Below, piece after piece: positions 8,618 to 16,941 of a DNA stretch of 64,000 nt; position 1 is the stretch's first letter, and each line of letters begins with the position of its first letter. The stretch spans positions 609,795-673,794 of the forward strand of contig JADJUE010000003.1 of the NCBI GenBank assembly GCA_016710785.1. The letters run 5' to 3'. The notes beneath the pieces were generated by a model that worked only from the letters and a program-made list of their open reading frames with translations, had not been told where the DNA came from and did no database searches. The position numbers and the translations under genes were made by a program. This DNA comes from Candidatus Epilinea brevis. GTDB lineage: Bacteria > Chloroflexota > Anaerolineae > Epilineales > Epilineaceae.

Positions 8618-11600
8618 TCAGCGCCCGCGGATGCCCAGGGGCAGCCAGATGCGACGCGGCACGGCGTTCGGCCGACCGGGCGTGCCGTCCCGGCTGGGGG
8701 CGGCCCAGGCGGCCGGATCTTCGCCCCAGCGATCGCCGTCCACCCGTTCCAGGCTGGCACCCCGGCCGTCCGTCGCCGCCGCCGGCCAGGGAGCGCTGCT
8801 GCCGTAGCTGACGCGATCGGTCACCAGGAGCGCCGGCCCGCCGCCGGCATCGCTCGGTTGCCCGACAGCCAGGGACTCGCCCTCGTTGGCCAGCTTGCCC
8901 CGCCAGGGCCCCCAGATCGGCAGCTCGTCCGGCAGGCGGCGCAGGGCCCGCAGAGAGGCCGGATCGCCGCCGGTGACCAGGGCGCGCTGGCCCGGCTCCA
9001 AGGCCGCGTCGGGGGGAAAGCTGTAGCTGACCGCGTCGATCAGGCGCCAGGGCAGGGCGGCCGCGCCGGGGAGGGCCACGGCGCCGCCCAGGGGCAGCGG
9101 TCGGTCGCTCAGGTTCTGGATCTCGATCCATTCCGGCTCCGTCCCGGAGGCGGGGTTCACCATCAGCTCGGTGATCATCAGCGGACCGCGTTGCACCGGT
9201 CCATTGGCTGCGCCGCGCCCCAGGCGGAAGGCCGCGGGGTTCTCGGGCGCGACGCTGCCCAGACTCGGTTCGGCCAAGGGGGCCACGACCGGGCCGGCGG
9301 CCGTCGCCAGGCGGCCGAAGGAGCGGTTGGGCTGGGCGGCGCCGTAGCCGAAACCGGTCAGCAGGCCAGTCGGCTGGCCCAGGGCGTCGGCAGAACTCAG
9401 CAGCAGCTCGCCGCCGGCGGGTGCGAGTTGCAGCGGCGCGGGATCCTGCTGCCACTGGATCTCGTAGACGACATGGTGGCCGCCCGGCGGCAGGACCGTC
9501 CCCGACGGCAACCGGTGTTTGCGCAGCCGAGACCGGTCGTCGCTCAGCCACCAGCCGGAGATGTCCACGGGCGCCGGACCGGGGTTGAACAGCTCCACGG
9601 CGCCTTCCAGGGGCGGCAGGGGACGCGGCAACACCTCGTTGATCCACACCGGCGCGTAGGGCGGCGGCGGGTCGCCGCGGCCGGGCGAGCCGCCGGCGGC
9701 GGTGCTGGCGCGCCAGGCATCGGGGTCCTCCGGCGGCGTGGCAGCGGAACCGTAGCCGGTGGACCGCACCAGGCTGTAGCCATGCCCCGCCGGAGCCTGC
9801 GGCCAGAACCCGTCGGAGCGGTATGCGGCCTCGGCCAGCGGCTGGCCGCCGGCGGCGGTCAGGGTCAGGATCTCCCCTTCATCGGCCAGACGTCCGGAAT
9901 AGACCCCGGCGACGGGCACCGTGGGATGACGCAGGGTGAAGGCGTCCGGATCGCGGATCAGGACGGCCCGCGCGGCCGGTGCCAGCAGGGCACCGGCCGG
10001 GAAGGTGTAGGTGATGCCGCCCGTAGATGCGCCGCTCAGGTCCACCGGTTGCCGCTCCAGGTTGACGATCTCGACGAACTCCAGATCCTGGCCCTCGCCG
10101 GGCGGCTGGTAATGCAGCTCGTCGAAGGCCAGGCGCGGGCTGCCATAGCTGGCTTCGCTCAAGGCGCTCCAGATCAGGTTGCCCTGGTGCAGCAGGGCGG
10201 CGCGGGCCTTCAGGACGGTGTAGCCGTCGAGCGCGACCGGATGCTGGTAGGCCTGCGCCGTATGGGCGATCTGCCCCGACCAGGGGATGTCGGGATGGCC
10301 GCTGCCCGGCAGGCGCGGGTCGCTGCCGTCCGTCGTGTAGTAGAGGATCCCGCGCCGGTCGGCGCCCGGGCAGCCGCCCGCATCCGGGAACATGAGCACC
10401 CGGGTGGCCGCGACCAGCGGGCCCCCGCCCGGCTCGAAGACCGGTGCCACCAGGGGCGGGTAGAGCACCCGGTCGCAGAGCTGCCACAGCACCCGGTTCG
10501 CCCGCCGGGGGAAGAAGTCGCGCAGCAGACGGTCGCGCTCGGCGGTCCATTCCTGGCCCTGGGTCTGCGGCGCACCGGGGCCTTTGGCGGCGAAGTAGGC
10601 ATCCCACAGCATTCCGCCGTCCCGCCGCGCCAGTCCACCGGGTGGGCTGTCCCCCCAGCGGGCGGATTCCAGGACCATCGGATCCTCGATCTGGGCCGCC
10701 AGGCGGCGGTAGCGCGCGGCCGCGGCCCCATCGGTCAGGGCGCCGGCATCGAAGAGATGGCGCCGCGCGCGATCGGCGAAGGTCTGGCGGTATTCCGGGC
10801 TGCGCATCAACCGGTCATGCAAGCCGTCGACCCCCATGGTGACCGAGACATCGTCCGCGTAGGCCGGTTCGTAGAGCCGGTGGCCCGGTTGCAGGAGGTT
10901 CAGGCTGATCTCCGTGTCCCAGCTGAAGAAGCGAAAACCGAAACCGGTGACCCGACTACGGGCCGCGCGCCAATTGGTCTGCCAGTCCAGGTTCAGCGAG
11001 TAGATGTTGAGCAGCATGTAGTCGGCGAAGGCGTCGATGTCCAGAAGATCGGCCACCTGGCGGTAATGCACCGGATCCGCCAGGTCCGTCATCGCGATCA
11101 GGCGCTCGTAGGCCAGGCGGTTGCCGTCCTCCACGCCTTCCTCGCCGCGCTCGGCTGATTTGACCACGTCATAATCGGCTTCGCGCCCGCCCAGGTGATC
11201 GGCGGAGAAGGCGGCCGTGGGCTCCTCGGTCGCTTCGTAGAGTCCCCAGTACAGGCCGTTCAGAAAGAGATGGGTGAAGCGGCCCCGCGGCGCCAGCCCG
11301 CCCATGTCGCGCTGGCTGCTCCGCCCCCAGGCGTCGCGCAGGTACTGCCCGCGCCAGGGCACGAAGGCGAAGCTGTCGTTGAAGCCGGCGCGCAGGCGCA
11401 GGGTGTCAAAGCGGGCCACCGGCGAATCCGGGAAGAGCGGGTAGTCCAGGCGGGGGCTGCCATAGCGCGAGCGGAAGCGCAGGCTGAAGCTGTGCTTGCG
11501 GGTGAACTGGTGATGCCGGCTGGCCACCCCCGCCATGCGCAGCCCGGCATCCACCTGGAAGCCGTCGCGGCCATCCGCGCGGATCAGCTCCACCGATACC

Positions 11601-12304
11601 GGCCGTTCCCAGTCAGGCCCCTCCTCGGTGGCATGGCGGTAGATGCCGCGCTCGGGGCCGAACAGGTCCTCGGGGTCCAGGGTCAACATCAGCGACGGAA
11701 GGTCGCGCAGCGCCTTCGTCAGCCGCGGCGCGTAGCGTGGGTCGTCGATCACCCGCGGGTCCATGCCGTAATCCGCGGCCACCGGCCCCAACTCCGGCAT
11801 CTCGACCCCGACGCCCCAGTCGCCGGGCAGGCCGGGGGGATCGGCCGGCTGCCGGAACACCGACTCGGGAAAGACGTAGCTGTGGGTCTCCACGGCGGAG
11901 GGAGCCAGGTCGCCCTCCGGCCCGTAGGCCAGGGCGCGCACCACCAGGCTGTGGCTGACGGGGATGGGGGCCGTGTAGATCAGGCCAAGGTCCGGCGCGG
12001 GGGCGCGGCCGTCGAGGCTGTAGCGGATGACGAGGCCGTCGGGAGCCCGCAGGCTCAAGGCAAAGGGCCGCTCCTGCAACCCGCGCGTCCGGCTGAACAG
12101 CGGACGATCCGCCCGGCGCAGCGGAGGGGACAGCAAGGGGAGGAAGACGCGGTGTTCGGGAGCCTGCGCCCGCAGCGCCGTCGGTGGGCCGCCGGCGACC
12201 AGGACCAGCGCGAGGACCGCGACCAGACGCCGGGCGTCCTGTCCCGCTCGACGCGCCGGCGATCGCGGGGACCGGGCTTCCGAACGGCGGGGGACGACAA
12301 CCAT
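8618..12304 (-). CDS. Secreted CotH-kinase / lamin-tail-domain protein
   Basis: Predicted exported multidomain protein of 1,228 residues. The N-terminus has an Arg-rich segment, a hydrophobic signal core (about 27-45), then VFLPLLSPPL. A chitobiase/hexosaminidase C-terminal-like domain (IRYSLDGRAP) precedes a CotH-kinase-type region recognisable by FLNGLYWGLYEATEEP and the SWDTEISL segment. A second chitobiase-like domain (YYTTDGSDPR) and three lamin-tail-like domains follow (cores DLEFVEIVN, GAVELFNPG and EPEWIEIQN). The end is RRIWLPLGIRGR. Such proteins occur in secreted nuclease or surface-assembly contexts; kinase activity is not shown by sequence alone. TAGAAT lies exactly 7 nt before the ATG, implying a leaderless mRNA. 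Confidence 0.85.
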   Translation of the reverse strand: MVVVPRRSEARSPRSPARRAGQDARRLVAVLALVLVAGGPPTALRAQAPEHRVFLPLLSPPLRRADRPLFSRTRGLQERPFALSLRAPDGLVIRYSLDGRAPAPDLGLIYTAPIPVSHSLVVRALAYGPEGDLAPSAVETHSYVFPESVFRQPADPPGLPGDWGVGVEMPELGPVAADYGMDPRVIDDPRYAPRLTKALRDLPSLMLTLDPEDLFGPERGIYRHATEEGPDWERPVSVELIRADGRDGFQVDAGLRMAGVASRHHQFTRKHSFSLRFRSRYGSPRLDYPLFPDSPVARFDTLRLRAGFNDSFAFVPWRGQYLRDAWGRSSQRDMGGLAPRGRFTHLFLNGLYWGLYEATEEPTAAFSADHLGGREADYDVVKSAERGEEGVEDGNRLAYERLIAMTDLADPVHYRQVADLLDIDAFADYMLLNIYSLNLDWQTNWRAARSRVTGFGFRFFSWDTEISLNLLQPGHRLYEPAYADDVSVTMGVDGLHDRLMRSPEYRQTFADRARRHLFDAGALTDGAAAARYRRLAAQIEDPMVLESARWGDSPPGGLARRDGGMLWDAYFAAKGPGAPQTQGQEWTAERDRLLRDFFPRRANRVLWQLCDRVLYPPLVAPVFEPGGGPLVAATRVLMFPDAGGCPGADRRGILYYTTDGSDPRLPGSGHPDIPWSGQIAHTAQAYQHPVALDGYTVLKARAALLHQGNLIWSALSEASYGSPRLAFDELHYQPPGEGQDLEFVEIVNLERQPVDLSGASTGGITYTFPAGALLAPAARAVLIRDPDAFTLRHPTVPVAGVYSGRLADEGEILTLTAAGGQPLAEAAYRSDGFWPQAPAGHGYSLVRSTGYGSAATPPEDPDAWRASTAAGGSPGRGDPPPPYAPVWINEVLPRPLPPLEGAVELFNPGPAPVDISGWWLSDDRSRLRKHRLPSGTVLPPGGHHVVYEIQWQQDPAPLQLAPAGGELLLSSADALGQPTGLLTGFGYGAAQPNRSFGRLATAAGPVVAPLAEPSLGSVAPENPAAFRLGRGAANGPVQRGPLMITELMVNPASGTEPEWIEIQNLSDRPLPLGGAVALPGAAALPWRLIDAVSYSFPPDAALEPGQRALVTGGDPASLRALRRLPDELPIWGPWRGKLANEGESLAVGQPSDAGGGPALLVTDRVSYGSSAPWPAAATDGRGASLERVDGDRWGEDPAAWAAPSRDGTPGRPNAVPRRIWLPLGIRGR

Positions 12305-12311
12305 TGCGCCG

Positions 12312-12317
12312 ATTCTA
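12312..12317 (-). promoter_or_regulatory. -10 hexamer TAGAAT, leaderless start for the CotH gene
   Basis: On the minus strand TAGAAT is followed by 7 nt and then the ATG at 12304. Transcription would start at or one base before the A of ATG, leaving no room for a ribosome binding site. No convincing -35 is visible. The same spacing occurs upstream of the kinase, ABC exporter and recC genes in this window. Confidence 0.55.
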
Positions 12318-12373
12318 CACCTGTCGGCGCCTGACGCGCTGGGAGCGGTCGCGCGGCCGTCCCGGGAGCGGCA

Positions 12374-14095
12374 TCAGGCGGTGGGGCGTGACCAATAGGC
12401 GCGCGCGAGCGGATCGAGTCGGAAACGAAGCGCTCCCGGGGCGGACGGGAGTGGCGCCAGCAGCCCGCCACGCGCCAGCTGCCCGAAGAGATCCAAGATG
12501 CTGTCCTCGTCCGCTGTTGTCCCGCAGGCCCAGGCCTCCGCTGGACCGAAAGCGCCCGGAAGGCCGGCCAGGGCGGGCAACAAGGCCAATGCCGCCGGCT
12601 CCAGCCAGAGGACATCCGCGGCCATTGCGGCGGCGAGGGTGGCGTGACGGGCCCCGACCAGGGGGACGTCCAGCAGCAGGTCGGTCTGGGCGGCCAGGCC
12701 CCGCGCCTGCGCGGCCAGGTCGGCCGCTGGTCGCAGCAGCGCGGCCGCCGCGAGCAAGGCGAGCGGCCGGCCTTCCAACGCCGCGACCAGATCGCCCAAG
12801 GCGCTCCGTTGTTCCTGGGCGACCGGATCGCTCCGATCCATCGCCGCGGTCAGGAAGCCGATGCCCTCCGGATCCTCCGCGGGCAAGCCGACCCGGCCCG
12901 CGGTGGCGGCCGCCTGAAGCAGCAGCGGCGGCACGCGCCACAGGCGCTCGCCGCCGATCAGCAGCGGCACCCGGCTGGCGACCAGCAGCCGCAGGGCGGG
13001 GTTCGCGCGCAGGCGATCCCGCAGCAGGGCACCCACGCCCAGGCGCAGGGCCGCCTCGGCGTGGTCGATGAGCAAGAGCTGCTCAAGGCCGGGAGCCACC
13101 GGTTCCGCGAGCGCCTGATCGATGCGATCGGCGACCATGGCGTCGCGCGTGCAGCCGTCGAGGTCCACCCACGGGGGCGCTGACCCCAGGGTCGCGTGAA
13201 AGCCCTGCAGCAGGCGGCTCTTGCCGCCGCCCGCCGGACCCGTCACGACCAGCAGCCGATGGTCGCGGCTGAGATCGGTGATCCGCGCCATCCGCCCGCC
13301 CTGGTCGATGAAGGGCATGGCCACGGCTCGCCACCCGGCCTCGGGCGCCGCCGCCGGAGCCCCGTGGTCGATGGGCCGCCGGCCGAACAGCCGGCGGGCC
13401 ACGGACAGGGACGCCGCTGACGGCCGCTGGCCCAGTTCGTCCTCGAGCAGCTCGCAGCAGCGTTCGAACTGCAGCCGCGCGCCGGCCAGATCGCCCGCGG
13501 CCGCCAACAGGCGCACCAGGCGCATGTGGGCCGCCTCATCGGCCGGTCGCAGCGCCAGGAGCCGCAGGGCGGCCTGCCGCGCTTCAGCCGGCTGGCCGGC
13601 TGCCTCCCAGGCCGCGCCCTGCTGCGTCAGCAGCCGGCCGCGGGCATCATCGAAGCGGCGACGCCAGCCGTCGAACCAGGGGTCGGACCAATCGGGCAAG
13701 GCGCCTTCGGGGACAGGGAGCGCGTCGGCGGTCGTCTGGGTTTGGGATTCGGCCAGATCCAAAGTCTGCCGCAGATCGACCGTGACCCGCAGCGTGGGAT
13801 CCCAGCCGATCCCTTCGGGCGAGACGCTGAGACAGGCGACGTCCCCCCCGACGGTGGCCAGATGGCGCTGCAGGCTGTGGAGGATCAGGCGCAGGTTGGA
13901 GCGGGCGCGCAGCGGGGGCAGGTGAGGCCAGAGGTCCGCCGCCAGCGCCGAGCGGGCGACGGTCGCGGGCGCTTGGAGCGCCAGGTACACCAGCAGGCGG
14001 ACGATGTCGCGCCGCGGCGGCGGCGGCAGGCGGCGGCCGTCCAAGGCGCAGCGGACCCCCCCGCTGAGTTCGACCGACAGATGTCCCATGGCCAT
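12374..14095 (-). CDS. BTAD/SARP-like transcriptional regulator with P-loop ATPase domain
   Basis: Predicted cytoplasmic regulator of 573 residues. Residues 1-90 resemble an OmpR/SARP winged helix (RLLVYLALQ, ARSNLRLILHSLQRHL). An alpha-helical BTAD region follows at about 130-230 (ARQAALRLLALRPADEAAHM, LEDELGQRPS). A STAND/AAA-type ATPase domain has Walker A GPAGGGKS at about 286-293. The protein ends soon after the ATPase, without the long TPR array found in many LuxR/MalT-type relatives. The ATG is 6 nt after the rpoN stop, so it is co-transcribed with sigma-54 and the NtrC-type activator. It has no recognisable sigma-54 activator domain of its own. Target and ligand are unknown. Confidence 0.75.
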   Translation of the reverse strand: MAMGHLSVELSGGVRCALDGRRLPPPPRRDIVRLLVYLALQAPATVARSALAADLWPHLPPLRARSNLRLILHSLQRHLATVGGDVACLSVSPEGIGWDPTLRVTVDLRQTLDLAESQTQTTADALPVPEGALPDWSDPWFDGWRRRFDDARGRLLTQQGAAWEAAGQPAEARQAALRLLALRPADEAAHMRLVRLLAAAGDLAGARLQFERCCELLEDELGQRPSAASLSVARRLFGRRPIDHGAPAAAPEAGWRAVAMPFIDQGGRMARITDLSRDHRLLVVTGPAGGGKSRLLQGFHATLGSAPPWVDLDGCTRDAMVADRIDQALAEPVAPGLEQLLLIDHAEAALRLGVGALLRDRLRANPALRLLVASRVPLLIGGERLWRVPPLLLQAAATAGRVGLPAEDPEGIGFLTAAMDRSDPVAQEQRSALGDLVAALEGRPLALLAAAALLRPAADLAAQARGLAAQTDLLLDVPLVGARHATLAAAMAADVLWLEPAALALLPALAGLPGAFGPAEAWACGTTADEDSILDLFGQLARGGLLAPLPSAPGALRFRLDPLARAYWSRPTA

Positions 14096-14101
14096 CCGCC
14101 G

Positions 14102-15493
14102 CTAGCGTAGGTTCGACGGCAGGATGCCCATCAATTGCCGGTACTTGGCCACGGTGCGGCGGGAGATGGGATGCCCCTTGTCCCGCAGCAGATCGGCCAG
14201 CTCGATGTCGGTGTAAGGGTGCGGCTCGGCTTCGACCAAGGTGCGCAGCGCGTCCTGGGCCGAAAGCGCGGCGTGGAAGAAGGTGCTGAACGGGACGACC
14301 CGCCGGTTGGGCAGCATCACGAACTTGTCCTTGGTGGCGCGGCTGATGGTCGATTCATGCAGGCTCAGGGCCTCGGCCACCTCGGCTCGGGTCAACGGAT
14401 GCAGGCCGCTGGGGCCCAGACGCAGGAAGTCGGCCTGCTGGGTCGCTATGAAGACCGTGACCCGCTCGAGGGTATTGCGCCGTTCCTGGACGAAGCCCAG
14501 GAAGTTCTGCGCGCGCTTCACCTGCTCCTGAACGTGTTGGCGGTCTTGGGCCGACAGCCCCGGCGGGGTCTTGGCTTGCTCCTGCAGACGGGACGCCAGG
14601 TCGTCATAGAGCGGGTTGACCGAGAGCTGGAAGCGCCGGGACTCCAGCACCTCCACCAGAAACGACTCGCCGTCCTCCGCGGCGCGGATGATGACATCGG
14701 GGGCGGCGGCCCCGGTGCTGGTACCGCGCTCCCAGATGGCCAGGTCCACGTCCTCGGCGATGGGATAGGGGCGCAGATGGGCGCGGATCAGGTCGCGGGC
14801 GCCCAGGATCTCAGGCTGCGCTACGCCCAGCTGGCCGGCCAGCTGGGCATAGCGCCCGGCGGCCAGGTCTTCCAGACGGTCTCCGACAAGGGCGCGCACC
14901 AGCGGCAGAGGCCCCAGTTCCTCCTCCAACCGCGTCAGCTGAATGGCCAGGCATTCGCGGACGGAGCGGGCGCCCATCCCCAGCGGGCCCACGTGCTGCA
15001 AGGCGACCAGCACGGCCTCCACCCGGCTCAAGGGCACCGACAGGGTCTCGGCGACCAGGTCCAGGGGTGTTTCCAGGAAGCCGCGATCGTTCAGCTCGCC
15101 CACCAGGAACTCGGCGATCAGCAGATCCTCTTCCGCCAGCACCGCCCCCAGTTCGAAGAGCAGGTGCTCCTCCAGGCTGGCCTGATGGGGAATGGCCATG
15201 ATGGCGTCGTAGGCTTCGTCGGGGTCGATGGTCTCCACGAGCGCGCGGGCGTCGGCGGCATCCAGGCGCTCGCCCCGCCGGCAGCGGTAACAGACGCCGT
15301 CGGGCCGGAGGGGGTCGCCGCAGGCTGGGCAGATGCCGCGCTCCTCCAGCCGCAGGGCAGGATTGTCCTCCAATTCCTGCATGATGAGGTCCCGTAGCTC
15401 CAACCCCGATAGCTGCAGGATATGGGTGTATTGGATCAGGCTGGGAGAGATGCGCATCTCCTGCCGCTGCCGCCCGCTCATTCCCAGGTACAT
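14102..15493 (-). CDS. rpoN: RNA polymerase sigma-54 factor
   Basis: Alternative sigma factor directing RNA polymerase to -24/-12 promoters that need an activator ATPase. Region I is seen as LQLSGLELRDLIMQELEDNP near residues 27-45. The core-binding domain follows. The C-terminal region carries the helix-turn-helix (EVAEALSLHESTISR) and the RpoN box as SRRTVAKYRQ. Length is 463 residues, normal for the family. Unusual is a CxxC-x9-CxxC zinc-ribbon-like insert (C55, C58, C68, C71) between region I and the core-binding domain, where the typical protein has an acidic region II. The gene sits 3 nt after the NtrC-type activator and 6 nt before the BTAD regulator. Confidence 0.93.
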   Translation of the reverse strand: MYLGMSGRQRQEMRISPSLIQYTHILQLSGLELRDLIMQELEDNPALRLEERGICPACGDPLRPDGVCYRCRRGERLDAADARALVETIDPDEAYDAIMAIPHQASLEEHLLFELGAVLAEEDLLIAEFLVGELNDRGFLETPLDLVAETLSVPLSRVEAVLVALQHVGPLGMGARSVRECLAIQLTRLEEELGPLPLVRALVGDRLEDLAAGRYAQLAGQLGVAQPEILGARDLIRAHLRPYPIAEDVDLAIWERGTSTGAAAPDVIIRAAEDGESFLVEVLESRRFQLSVNPLYDDLASRLQEQAKTPPGLSAQDRQHVQEQVKRAQNFLGFVQERRNTLERVTVFIATQQADFLRLGPSGLHPLTRAEVAEALSLHESTISRATKDKFVMLPNRRVVPFSTFFHAALSAQDALRTLVEAEPHPYTDIELADLLRDKGHPISRRTVAKYRQLMGILPSNLR

Positions 15494-15496
15494 GGC

Positions 15497-16876
15497 CTAG
15501 TCCCGTTCCTTGGTTCCGGTGCCGAGGCCGTACTCCTCGATCTTCTCGTACAGGAGACGCCGATAGATATGCAGCATCCGGGCGGCCTCGCTGCGGTTGC
15601 CCGCGGCCTGGCGCAGGGCCTCGACGATCATTTCGCGTTCGACCTTGGCCAACACGGACTTCAGGGGCACGGACTCGCGCACCAAGGCGGCCAGATCCAG
15701 GTGGTTCTTCTCCGGCGTGACGCTCAGCGGCATCTGACGCAGATGCTCGGGGGTGATCACCCGCCCGCCGGAGAGGACCACGGCTTGCTGGATGCTGTTC
15801 TCCAACTGCCGGACATTGCCCGGCCAGTCGCCGGCGATGAGCTGGCGCATGGCCGGCCCGCTGATCTTGGCCGGCGGCGCGCCCGGGGCTGGTCGGTAGC
15901 GATCCAGAAAATGGGCGATCAACGCCGGGAAGTCGTCCCGTCGCTCCCGGAGCGGCGGCAGGGCTATCCGGAGGACGTTGAGGCGGTAGTAGAGGTCTTC
16001 GCGGAAATGGCCTTTCTGCACCTCCGCTTCCAGATCGCGGTTGGTGGCGGCCACGACGCGGGCGTCGCTGCGCAAGGTGACCGCCCCGCCCACCCGCTCG
16101 AACTCTCCGAATTGCAGCACGCGCAGCAGCTTCTTCTGGGTGCTGGGGCTGAGTTCGCCCACCTCGTCCAGGAAGATCGTGCCCCCGTGCGCCAGCTCGA
16201 AACGCCCCTTGCGCAGACCGATCGCTCCGGTGAAGGAGCCCTTCTCATGCCCGAAGAGCTCGCTCTCCAGCAGCGATTCCGGCAGGGCCGCGCAGTTGAC
16301 CCGGATGAGCGGCCCGGCGCGGCGGCTGGAATTCTGGTGCAGGGTCTCGGCCACCAGCTCCTTGCCGGTGCCCGTCTCGCCGGTGATGAGCACCGAAGCC
16401 TGGGCGTCGGCGATCCGGCCGATGAGCTTGTACACCGCCTGCATGGCGGTGCCGCTGCCGACGATACGCTCGCGGCCGTCGGGAAGGACGGTGGCGCGCA
16501 GGTCGCGGGCCATGCGCCGTTGGTCCAGGGCCCGCCGCAGCGCGGCGCGAACGGCTTCGGGTTCCAGCGGCTTCACCAGGTAGTCGAAGGCGCCGGCCTG
16601 CATGGCCCGGATCGTCCGGGATGAGCTGGAGTCGGCGGTGATGACGATCACCGGGATCTCCGGGCGGCCGCGCAAGCTGTCCAGCACATCCAGCCCGTCG
16701 CCGTCGGGCAGCCACATGTCCAGCAGGATGACGTCGGGATCCGATGTTTCAAGGGCCTGGCGGGCTTCGGCCGCCGAAGCGGCCTCGCTGGTTGCCAGCC
16801 CCTCCTCCGCCAGGAACTCCCGGAGCAGCTCGCGGATGGCGCTGTCGTCGTCGACGATGAGGACCTGAGATGGCAT
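15497..16876 (-). CDS. NtrC-family sigma-54-dependent response regulator
   Basis: Enhancer-binding activator of sigma-54 polymerase. The receiver domain has phospho-acceptor D53 (LLDMWLPDGDG) and conserved K102. The AAA+ domain has Walker A GETGTGKE at 166-173, the sigma-54 contact loop as GSFTGA at 213-218 (canonical GAFTGA; here A is replaced by S) and Walker B GGTIFLDEVGEL. A Fis-type helix-turn-helix closes the 459-residue protein (AAGNRSEAARMLHIYRRLLY). It is divergent from a soluble histidine kinase, its likely partner, and is the first gene of an operon with rpoN. TATAAT lies at 16915-16920 on the minus strand, about 38 nt upstream of the ATG. Confidence 0.94.
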   Translation of the reverse strand: MPSQVLIVDDDSAIRELLREFLAEEGLATSEAASAAEARQALETSDPDVILLDMWLPDGDGLDVLDSLRGRPEIPVIVITADSSSSRTIRAMQAGAFDYLVKPLEPEAVRAALRRALDQRRMARDLRATVLPDGRERIVGSGTAMQAVYKLIGRIADAQASVLITGETGTGKELVAETLHQNSSRRAGPLIRVNCAALPESLLESELFGHEKGSFTGAIGLRKGRFELAHGGTIFLDEVGELSPSTQKKLLRVLQFGEFERVGGAVTLRSDARVVAATNRDLEAEVQKGHFREDLYYRLNVLRIALPPLRERRDDFPALIAHFLDRYRPAPGAPPAKISGPAMRQLIAGDWPGNVRQLENSIQQAVVLSGGRVITPEHLRQMPLSVTPEKNHLDLAALVRESVPLKSVLAKVEREMIVEALRQAAGNRSEAARMLHIYRRLLYEKIEEYGLGTGTKERD

Positions 16877-16906
16877 GACGTGACCCGTGGCTCAGCCGTG
16901 TACGCT

Positions 16907-16934
16907 TTGCGGACATTATAAACCGGAATACAAT
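16907..16934. promoter_or_regulatory. Overlapping divergent promoters, kinase / response regulator
   Basis: In the 65 bp between the divergent genes, the plus strand has TTGCGG (16907-16912), a 16-nt spacer and TACAAT (16929-16934), then 7 nt to the kinase ATG at 16942, so the kinase mRNA should be leaderless. On the minus strand a perfect TATAAT (16920-16915) serves the response regulator. The two promoters overlap, so transcription of the pair may be mutually exclusive. Hexamers were read by eye; start sites are inferred. Confidence 0.6.
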
Positions 16935-16941
16935 CGCCGTC

